Shown here one piece after another: positions 15,449 through 21,565 of a DNA stretch of 21,565 nt. The notes beneath the pieces are model-generated. The model was not told the origin of the DNA. It did not search any database and saw nothing but the letters and a program-made list of their open reading frames with translations. A program made the translations under genes and the position numbers. Every line of letters starts with the position of its first letter. Position 1 is the first letter of the stretch. Origin of the DNA: Promethearchaeota archaeon (GTDB lineage: Archaea > Asgardarchaeota > Lokiarchaeia > Sigynarchaeales > SOKP01); NCBI GenBank assembly GCA_030608765.1, contig JAUWDN010000001.1, positions 1-21,565 of the forward strand, given 5' to 3'.

Positions 15449-16852
15449 TTAATTCACTTTTTCAAAAACAAAGATTTTTCTTTTTACTATTTGCCCTTTT
15501 TTAGCATCAAGCATAGCTTTCACGTGTTTTTCATGAAACTGGAGTTTTTGATTCGATTTATTAACTATCCTATTTAAGTCGAGTAAAGGAATTGGTTTAA
15601 AATTGTGTTTTCTGGCAAGTGCTTCGACATTAAGCTGAAGATCACCCCCGTCGATTGTACTGATAATCGGTGCTACAATACTTATTCTAGCATTTGGCTT
15701 TAAAACTTGATATGCTTCTCTAAAAGTAGCCTCAAATAACGGTTTCAATTTTAAATCAATTAATTTTTTTACTTCAGTGTAGTAGGCTTTTTGATTGTAA
15801 AACGGCCCCAATTCTGGCTCAGTCGAAATTCCGTCAAATTGTTCTTTATCAAAAATAGAAGATAAGTTTTTAACATCTGCCTGTTTGATTCTCTCATTTA
15901 GCATAAAGGGAATAGGTTCTTCAATTTCATTAGACAGCCAGTTTAAATTGCGTATAGTATTCTTGACTTTAACGGCGTCAATATCAGAACCAAATATTTG
16001 GAAGTCTTCTATTAACGCAAATAGTAAAATTGTGCCATTTCCTACGAATGGATCCAAAATTCTTTTCTTCTCTCTTTCCTCAAATAAATTTAGAAAATTT
16101 AACATTATAATTCCTAATTTTGGGGATATTGCACTTTTGAACTCCTTAAATGGCCGTTCTTCGTCAATCCTTTTTTTAAAATTCGGATCGTCACAAGTAA
16201 GTGTTCTTGCCAGATAAAAGCCCTCTTCCGTGAAGCCAAATACGATTTCAGCTCGATCTTTGTTGAATAAGCCATATTTTATAACAGTGTGTGGAAAAAT
16301 CGGGTTTAAATTACCAGATTTAATTTTTTCTTCTGGATATTTGTAATAGAGGGATTTTTGAGCTCCATTTTCATTTAAAAGCCCCCTGATTCCTTTATTT
16401 AAGAAGGGAAGAAAGTGTTTTACTAGAACTTCAGAATAATAACTGTCGTCATAAAGATTTGGATAAATTGAAACCGCAAAAAAAATGCTTTCGTTTTTAA
16501 TTCTTGGAAATATTTTCTTAAGGGAACTATTGGTGACCCTTAGAATTTCTTTTCTCCTACTTTCAATTTGTTTAAACTTCTCTACTTTTAGTGGAAATGC
16601 ATCATAAGTAGTTTGAATGTCCACAAAATCGTAAATCTCAGCAATCTTCTGACACCCACCTAGAATATATTGAATCTCCATTAAATCATTGATATAATAC
16701 TTATTTTTGTGCAAATCATCAAATTCAACTATCGCAATATTCGCGGAATAATCTGTAATTCGTCCCTTAAATTGCGAATTCTTTAAAAAATTATCAAGTT
16801 CAGCTATAGACAAGCGCCAGTTTGACCCTAAAACAAATATGAATCGATTCAT
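15449..16852 (-). CDS. TRM11/Trm-G10-like THUMP RNA (guanine-N2) methyltransferase with variant motif IV
   Basis: Predicted SAM-dependent RNA methylase, by family a tRNA guanine-N2 methyltransferase. The 467 residues have an N-terminal half with a FVLGSNWRLSIAELDNFL ferredoxin-like opening and a THUMP-like region up to about residue 215. ERPFKEFKSAISPKLG (232-247) follows, matching the RPF/H..S..P.LA linker of COG1041. The Rossmann part has DPFVGNGT (267-274, motif I) and GSDID (288-292, motif II). Where the family normally has D-P-P-Y/F there is TEPELGPFY (344-352), so the catalytic motif is altered to E-P-x-L-G-P. It could modify RNA at another atom, or be a paralogue with a different target. 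No Shine-Dalgarno precedes the ATG. Endonuclease III follows after 12 bases. Confidence 0.82.
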   Translation of the reverse strand: MNRFIFVLGSNWRLSIAELDNFLKNSQFKGRITDYSANIAIVEFDDLHKNKYYINDLMEIQYILGGCQKIAEIYDFVDIQTTYDAFPLKVEKFKQIESRRKEILRVTNSSLKKIFPRIKNESIFFAVSIYPNLYDDSYYSEVLVKHFLPFLNKGIRGLLNENGAQKSLYYKYPEEKIKSGNLNPIFPHTVIKYGLFNKDRAEIVFGFTEEGFYLARTLTCDDPNFKKRIDEERPFKEFKSAISPKLGIIMLNFLNLFEEREKKRILDPFVGNGTILLFALIEDFQIFGSDIDAVKVKNTIRNLNWLSNEIEEPIPFMLNERIKQADVKNLSSIFDKEQFDGISTEPELGPFYNQKAYYTEVKKLIDLKLKPLFEATFREAYQVLKPNARISIVAPIISTIDGGDLQLNVEALARKHNFKPIPLLDLNRIVNKSNQKLQFHEKHVKAMLDAKKGQIVKRKIFVFEKVN

Positions 16853-16927
16853 AATTAATGAAAGATAGGATACTTAGTTTAGAAAAAAGAAGCATACTAT
16901 TTTTAGTTTTAGGTTAAGTTCAATTAG

Positions 16928-18196
16928 TTAATCATTACCTAAAACATACAAAATTATCTTAATAATATCTTTCTTTAAAGCCTTGGCTGGAAGATTAATG
17001 TTGTTCTTATTACAATAAGCTTTTAGTTCTTTCACGGTTAGTGTATTGAGATCCTCGGGTAACTCTCCAACTTGTTTACTTTTCTCTGGCGAATCTTTTA
17101 TAACCTCATCTCCAGAAATAGACCGTTCATATTTTTCTCCCGTTATCTCCTCGATAGCACTTATAATATCATCTATGTCTTCTTTCTTCCTTTTTGGAAT
17201 CAAATCGATTACTTTCTCTTCTTCTTTTTCTTTTACTACTTTTTTTGGCGTTGGTGTTCTTTGGTACCTGTCTTGTTGTTTGTTTTCTAATTCTTTTATT
17301 ATTGTCTTATAATTATCTTTAAAATACTTTAAACTAACATTAATCAAATCAGAAAAATTTTCCCACCTCTTTCTTTTAACAATGTAATCAGCCCAATGAA
17401 ATAAATCTCTTTGAATATCAATTGTTATAACTTTACCTTCAGCTGTAATATCTAAAGTAAGCCACCTTAAGATATTGGCAATGATTATATCGTTGTCAAA
17501 AGCAGAAAACCCGTATTCTCTCCCAAGAGACGAGAATATAGATAGTGTGCCAAATGACACCACTTGACCATGGTAATACTCGGAAGTAAGAAGTAACGGA
17601 ACTCTAGGGCAGTCTTCTTCTATCCAGTCCTTGCCATCAAATCGTTTCCTCCAACAGTTTAGCCCCCCTCTCACAAGCACTTCGACTTTTATGTTCTTTT
17701 CCTTCTTAGGGATCTTTATTGTCCCTAAAGAACAAGAACTTGATAAAACTACTTTTTTTATGTTTTCAGTTATGTAATGCGGTTTAAAGTCAGCAATTAA
17801 CGGTCTTTTCTGTAAATTAACATAATTAACTGAATCGTTAATTTCATCGGCTATAAACTCAAATCCAAATTTTCTCGTTAATTCATTAATATTCGTTCTA
17901 TTATTATATTCTCCCCCTTGAGAACCTATGATGAGTAAACTGCCACCAGTTCTTACGTATTCTTCTAAAACTTCTATTTCTTTCGGTGATAAGTAGATAT
18001 TTTTAGGTATTGACATTATAATAGCCGTGTAGTTCTTAACTTTTTCTAAAGACTTGAACCCGGCTTCAATTTTCCCCAACTTATAAGCAGAAGTAAATAA
18101 GAACTGTGTAAAATCAGCGTAACTTGACGCTTCTAATGTGAGCATATTGTTATGACTATAGTCTAACCCAACGGTAATATCATTTGATGAATTCAT
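16928..18196 (-). CDS. GIFT-domain (IFT52/GldG-like) protein with C-terminal SAP domain
   Basis: The start is set at the ATG 18194-18196, because GAGGAAG lies eight bases upstream of it; a TTG ten codons earlier has no such site. Residue numbers here count from that upstream TTG; subtract 10 for this start. Residues about 17-260 resemble the GIFT domain of IFT52 and GldG. LSPKEIEVLEEYVRTGGSLL (79-98) is followed by GSQGGEYNNRTNINELTRKF (101-120) and GFEFIADEI, the order TGGxxL, GxGGE, TNINxL, xGxxxxxD as in IFT52. A charged low-complexity linker (320-390) leads to a SAP motif at 395-428 (LTVKELKAYCNKNNI ... ALKKDIIKII), normally a DNA/RNA-binding helix pair. There is no TM segment. Function unknown; a sugar- or nucleic-acid-linked role are both possible. 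Confidence 0.76.
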   Translation of the reverse strand: MNSSNDITVGLDYSHNNMLTLEASSYADFTQFLFTSAYKLGKIEAGFKSLEKVKNYTAIIMSIPKNIYLSPKEIEVLEEYVRTGGSLLIIGSQGGEYNNRTNINELTRKFGFEFIADEINDSVNYVNLQKRPLIADFKPHYITENIKKVVLSSSCSLGTIKIPKKEKNIKVEVLVRGGLNCWRKRFDGKDWIEEDCPRVPLLLTSEYYHGQVVSFGTLSIFSSLGREYGFSAFDNDIIIANILRWLTLDITAEGKVITIDIQRDLFHWADYIVKRKRWENFSDLINVSLKYFKDNYKTIIKELENKQQDRYQRTPTPKKVVKEKEEEKVIDLIPKRKKEDIDDIISAIEEITGEKYERSISGDEVIKDSPEKSKQVGELPEDLNTLTVKELKAYCNKNNINLPAKALKKDIIKIILYVLGND

Positions 18197-18346
18197 AACT
18201 AATTCTTCCTCATTGTATTTATTCAAAAATATAATAATTTCTACTTTTATATATTTAGAGTATATTTCTTACTTCTCATCTCAATTGAGAATATAATAAA
18301 ATTATGTGATATAGTCGTTTTATAAAAATAACATTTACTGGTAAAT

Positions 18347-18356
18347 AAAAAAAAAA
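18347..18356 (-). terminator. Oligo-T terminator after the HGSNAT-like gene
   Basis: T10 on the minus strand beginning three bases after the stop codon at 18359-18361. Consistent with archaeal intrinsic termination, and it separates this gene from the GIFT-SAP gene downstream. Confidence 0.55.
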
Positions 18357-18358
18357 TA

Positions 18359-19447
18359 TTAGATTTTAATCTTAATATCCCATCTAGCTAGCAGTAGCGC
18401 TATTCCTGCTTCAATTGCGATTGGTAGCACTCCTACTAAGAGCATTATTATTATTGGATTTGCCATACGAATCTCTGTTTCAAAAAGGCCTATGGCAACA
18501 TCGAAAACAAAAGCCAATATAAACAATAGGAGCATGTTTTTACCCATTTCTGAAAGCACTGGAACTTTAAACTTCATTTTCTCGAATCCATAGAAAACCG
18601 CTATTAAAAAACCAGAGGCTGCAATTGCGAAAAATGCAAGGGATGTTGTCGCATCGTGGTGTTCTGCAGGTTGTATCCAATCCAAACAATAGAATACAAT
18701 TATAAAAATCGTTGCCACTGGTAAAATTCTCTTTTTAAAACCTACACTAGGGTCACTCGAATCCATTTTATACCATTGAGAGAAACATGTCCCTGCAATG
18801 GCAATAGCTGCATGGTTCAACGAATTAAATGGAAAAGGAATAGTACCACCACCAAAGCCTTTATGTTCGAATATAGGAGTTGCATACAAAATTGCGTGAA
18901 CAACCATTATTCCAATGCATACATATAATCTTTTATCCGCGCTTTTAGGAATCAAATATGCAAACAGATAAGCAGCAAAAGTACCTATTGCTAAATTGGC
19001 TAAAGTACCATACCATAACACTTCATCCCAAGGAATACCATCACCAAAAAGTAAGCCTCCTATTAATCCATCATCTAAGAAAGCTAATCCATACAAAATA
19101 GCTACGCGTATTATACCATGCTTCCACGCAGCCCCAACACCTCTTTTTTCTTTCCTGCTAGTAAAAGCTATATACGAAACAAAACCTAGAATGAACATAA
19201 ATATTTGTTGGCCAATATCAATTATAGTTATCAATGCGGGATTTCCATCGTAGTATTGAAATCCATGATTTAGGAGAGGAGGGCCTATTGGAGCAACTGT
19301 ACCTGGAAAATCACCCGATAATGGCCATGTTATCACCGATATGATAAGGAAAATTATTATCAATCCTCGAAATTGATCTAACCACTCGTAACGCACATGT
19401 AATCTTTTACTTCCTTCTGGTTCTCCTTCAATCTTTTCTTCGGACAT
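18359..19447 (-). CDS. HGSNAT/DUF5009-like multi-pass membrane acyltransferase homologue
   Basis: A 362-residue membrane protein with about ten hydrophobic helices. The N-terminus has a charged cytosolic tail, then RYEWLDQFRGLIIIFLII (19-36). This matches the SLDxxRGL opening of the heparan-alpha-glucosaminide N-acetyltransferase family (HGSNAT, DUF5009/DUF1624), which moves an acetyl group across a membrane. DIGQQIFMFILGFVSYIAF (77-95) and YGTLANLAIGTFAAYLFAY (146-164) match the next two conserved helices, and the NSLNHAAIAIAG stretch follows. The acceptor is unknown; cell-surface glycans or lipids would be plausible in an archaeon. A TATA-like box (minus TTTATATA, 19479-19486) lies about 35 bases before the ATG. 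It diverges from the MFS gene. Confidence 0.7.
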   Translation of the reverse strand: MSEEKIEGEPEGSKRLHVRYEWLDQFRGLIIIFLIISVITWPLSGDFPGTVAPIGPPLLNHGFQYYDGNPALITIIDIGQQIFMFILGFVSYIAFTSRKEKRGVGAAWKHGIIRVAILYGLAFLDDGLIGGLLFGDGIPWDEVLWYGTLANLAIGTFAAYLFAYLIPKSADKRLYVCIGIMVVHAILYATPIFEHKGFGGGTIPFPFNSLNHAAIAIAGTCFSQWYKMDSSDPSVGFKKRILPVATIFIIVFYCLDWIQPAEHHDATTSLAFFAIAASGFLIAVFYGFEKMKFKVPVLSEMGKNMLLLFILAFVFDVAIGLFETEIRMANPIIIMLLVGVLPIAIEAGIALLLARWDIKIKI

Positions 19448-19478
19448 TTTTAATCATTTCTTCGTATTGTTTTATAAT

Positions 19479-19486
19479 TATATAAA
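19479..19486 (-). promoter_or_regulatory. TATA-like box for the HGSNAT-like gene
   Basis: Minus strand TTTATATA, a full match to the archaeal consensus. It lies 32-39 bases upstream of the ATG at 19447, implying a very short leader. Confidence 0.45.
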
Positions 19487-19614
19487 AAAATTATGCATTT
19501 ACTAGTTTTGATACTTCTAAATTTAAAAGTATCTCTTCTGAAAAAAGCAACCTTATTATAAGATTACAACGAAATAAAATTAATTTTACAGAATATTAAA
19601 AATGTATATTAATT

Positions 19615-21081
19615 ATGAAGAAAAGAGAGTTAGTTTCGTTATTTTTCTTTTTGTCGTTAATTCTAATCATAATAATGGATACTGCTTTGTTTCTACCTAA
19701 CGAAGTATTAATTGCAGCTGATTTGGGCATATATTTTGAAACCCTAGGCATTATCATAGGTATTTATACTATTGTAAATGGCATTTCAATTTTAATATTC
19801 GGATATTTATCCGATATGATAGAGAGAAAAAATATTTTAATCTTTGCTGGAGAATTGTGGGCATTAACGGCAATATTGCATATATTTGTAGAAGAATTCT
19901 GGCAACTAATGCTTGTCAGGATCGTAGCAGCAATCGCCGTAAGTGTAACCACTCCAATTGTAATTTCATATTTAGCAGACATAATCTCACCCGATTCACG
20001 CTCAAAATCTTTCGCATTTTGGGGATTGATAACAACTATAGGAACCTTGGTTGCAGGAGTACTAGCTTTAGCGTTTAACTTTATTGATTTCGAAGCTGTA
20101 GAATTACAACTCCTTGAAACACTCAATGAAAAAATCGACTTTATTGCCTTTAATTATCCCAATATATTATATACTTGGCGGTTACCATATTTTTATCTTG
20201 GTATCATAGCTCTCATATTTACAGGCTTTAATTATTTCTTCACCCTAGAGCCTAAGAGAGCAGCAAAAGAAAAACAATTAAAAGAAGTTTTCTCAGACGA
20301 AAATATCCGGTATTCCTACAAGATCAAATTTTCAGATTTAAAATTCGTCTTCAAAAGAAAATCAAACTTCTTCCTGATGTTCAATTTTTTTGATGTAATC
20401 GCTTCAGGTTTAGTATTAGCTTATATTTTCCCCTATATCCAGCTTGAAATTGGTGTTAGCGTTATCGATATTAAGGTGATTATTCTATTTTTGTTTATAA
20501 TAGTATTGGGATTAATAATTGGACAATTTTGGCTCGCACATTTGGGAGATAAGAAAGTTCAGCGTGGAGACCTTTCTGGTAGGGTGAAAGTAGCGGTTAT
20601 TTGTTCGATTTTGAATTTACCCTTCTTTTTATTTGGATTTGCGATGACACCTAACGTTGCAAACTCTACTTTCTTCTTTGGTACTTTATTTGTCAACGAT
20701 ATTGGGTTTTGGGTTTTGTGGTTAGTTTATTGTTCTTTTCTGGGTGTAGGTCTCGCTTTCACTATGGGAATTGGCCCCAATTGGTACAGTTCTCTTATTG
20801 ATGTGAATTTTCCAGAGAATCGAGGGACTATGGTAGCAGTTGGATCCTTTATAGATTCCATCGGACGAGCCTTAGGTGCAGTTATAGGTGGCTTCGTCGT
20901 AACATTAACGGGAAGCTTTTCTGCAACAATTTTTTGGTCATTTCTAATATTTGGGATATTCTCTACTTGCCTATGGATTCCGCTTTTCTTTACGGCGAAA
21001 AAAGATTATTTAGAAATAAACGAGGCTATGAAAATTAGAGCATCCTCGCTAAGTAAAATGCAACTAGAGGAATCCCGGTAA
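19615..21081 (+). CDS. Major facilitator superfamily transporter
   Basis: A secondary membrane transporter of 488 residues with about 12 TM helices. The MFS loop motif between TM2 and TM3 is FGYLSDMIERKN (62-73; consensus GxLaDrxGRk), with the Arg102 region of TM4 following (LMLVRIVAAIA) and then YLADIISPDSRSKSFA after it. The second half repeats the pattern weakly (WLAHLGDKK) and has FPENRGTMVAVGSFIDSIGR before TM11. A long loop at about 215-260 divides the halves. Substrate unknown; no partner gene helps. No Shine-Dalgarno is visible and a TATA-like AATATTAAAA is centred about 20 bases before the ATG, so a leaderless transcript is possible. Confidence 0.9.
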   Translation: MKKRELVSLFFFLSLILIIIMDTALFLPNEVLIAADLGIYFETLGIIIGIYTIVNGISILIFGYLSDMIERKNILIFAGELWALTAILHIFVEEFWQLMLVRIVAAIAVSVTTPIVISYLADIISPDSRSKSFAFWGLITTIGTLVAGVLALAFNFIDFEAVELQLLETLNEKIDFIAFNYPNILYTWRLPYFYLGIIALIFTGFNYFFTLEPKRAAKEKQLKEVFSDENIRYSYKIKFSDLKFVFKRKSNFFLMFNFFDVIASGLVLAYIFPYIQLEIGVSVIDIKVIILFLFIIVLGLIIGQFWLAHLGDKKVQRGDLSGRVKVAVICSILNLPFFLFGFAMTPNVANSTFFFGTLFVNDIGFWVLWLVYCSFLGVGLAFTMGIGPNWYSSLIDVNFPENRGTMVAVGSFIDSIGRALGAVIGGFVVTLTGSFSATIFWSFLIFGIFSTCLWIPLFFTAKKDYLEINEAMKIRASSLSKMQLEESR

Positions 21082-21086
21082 TAACT

Positions 21087-21565
21087 TTAATGAGTAGCTG
21101 TTGATTCTTCTTTAATTGATAGGATTTTTTTACTCCAACCAGGAAGGATAAATCCAAGGTAAAAGAAAAAAGTTGCTAACGCTAAGATAATTCTCATTAA
21201 TACTAATTGGATGGGATCCATCTCAACAATAGCGTCAAATATAGCAGAGATTCCAAAAAACAAAAAACCTATCAATAGAAACTTTCCCTTCCATCTTATC
21301 TCAGGTGATTCTTTCTTTTTCATGGATTTTGCAGCAAAGTGAAACCCCGTTACGCAAGCCGTCAATATACTCAAACCTAAAAATATCAACACGAAACCCT
21401 TATAATCTATGTCCATAGGATTAGCGGGATCATGTATAATCCCTAATAATGAATCAACAGGTGCTCCTGGAGCTAATATAAGGAAATATAATAAATACAA
21501 TTCAAAAAAAATCGAAAATATTCCATAAATGATAAGTACTGGCTTCTTTTTATTTTTATTTTTCA
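21087..21565 (-). CDS. Four-TM membrane protein, reaching the window edge
   Basis: I do not recognise the family. The reading frame stays open to the right edge. The last two bases in the window (TG on the minus strand) are the end of a probable NTG start codon, followed by KNKNKKKPVLIIYGIFS, a basic N-terminus leading into TM1. An internal TTG at 21500 would cut off that helix and is unlikely to be the real start. About 159 residues give four TM helices: near the N-terminus, FVLIFLGLSILTACVTGF, FLLIGFLFFGISAIF, and LVLMRIILALATFFFYLGF. A polar loop with DPANPMD lies between TM1 and TM2, and a charged C-terminal tail follows. It is convergent with the MFS gene, with five bases between stops. 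Confidence 0.68.
   Translation of the reverse strand, partial: KNKNKKKPVLIIYGIFSIFFELYLLYFLILAPGAPVDSLLGIIHDPANPMDIDYKGFVLIFLGLSILTACVTGFHFAAKSMKKKESPEIRWKGKFLLIGFLFFGISAIFDAIVEMDPIQLVLMRIILALATFFFYLGFILPGWSKKILSIKEESTATH

Noticed and set aside
18197..18226. Upstream TTG start for the GIFT-SAP gene
   Set aside because: The ATG at 18194-18196 has GAGGAAG at ideal spacing, whereas the TTG has none; the extra ten residues are not part of the domain.
21087..21500. TTG at 21500 as the start of the four-TM protein
   Set aside because: The frame remains open upstream with a typical Lys-rich N-terminus and most of TM1, so the real start is at or just past the window edge.

Overview
The window is an AT-rich archaeal chromosome segment. 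The assignment to Archaea rests on the herA-nurA-mre11-rad50 set, Alba, a short histone, an ER-type (Ser/His) signal peptidase, archaeal TATA-like boxes (TTTATATT-type) and oligo-T terminators. Shine-Dalgarno sequences of the GGAGGTGATC type are common, and several genes start with TTG. An Asgard (Lokiarchaeia-like) host is my inference, based mainly on a protein that joins an IFT52/GldG-type GIFT domain to a SAP domain. No rRNA, canonical tRNA, CRISPR array, insertion sequence or phage gene is visible.

Layout. 1-110: the N-terminus of a lipid/diacylglycerol-kinase-like gene leaving the window on the minus strand. 284-799: a zinc-ribbon protein (-). 1048-1993: a Sec11-like signal peptidase and a two-TM small membrane protein (+). 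2175-2468: Alba (-). 2985-3173: a short histone (+). 3233-9658: the DNA end-resection operon herA-nurA-mre11-rad50, all on the minus strand with tight spacing. 9842-11026: a class I aminotransferase (-). 11142-11230: a GC-rich, self-complementary island with no ORF, the best candidate for an unrecognised RNA. 11430-11798: a small Mrr/PD-(D/E)XK-like protein (-). 11981-14086: a PCMT-like methyltransferase followed by a Cys-rich YkgJ-like protein, separated only by one stop codon (-). 14187-14765: an active-looking rhomboid protease (+). 14768-16852: a THUMP/TRM11-like RNA methylase followed by endonuclease III (-). 16928-18196: the GIFT-SAP protein (-). 18359-19447: an HGSNAT/DUF5009-like membrane acyltransferase homologue (-). 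19615-21081: an MFS transporter (+). 21087-21565: a four-TM protein reaching the window edge (-).

How the genes work together. The clearest functional block is genome maintenance. HerA (translocase), NurA (nuclease), Mre11 and Rad50 resect double-strand breaks. The chromatin proteins Alba and histone sit just downstream, and endonuclease III lies about 9 kb away. A second theme is membrane proteolysis and secretion (signal peptidase, rhomboid). The remaining genes look like independent units.

The observations most worth a second look are the structured GC island, the GIFT-SAP fusion, the PCMT-like/Cys-rich pair with a zero-spacer in-frame stop/TTG junction, the EPELGP variant of the RNA methylase motif IV, and the two-TM partner next to signal peptidase. 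I do not see a clear multi-gene defence system.
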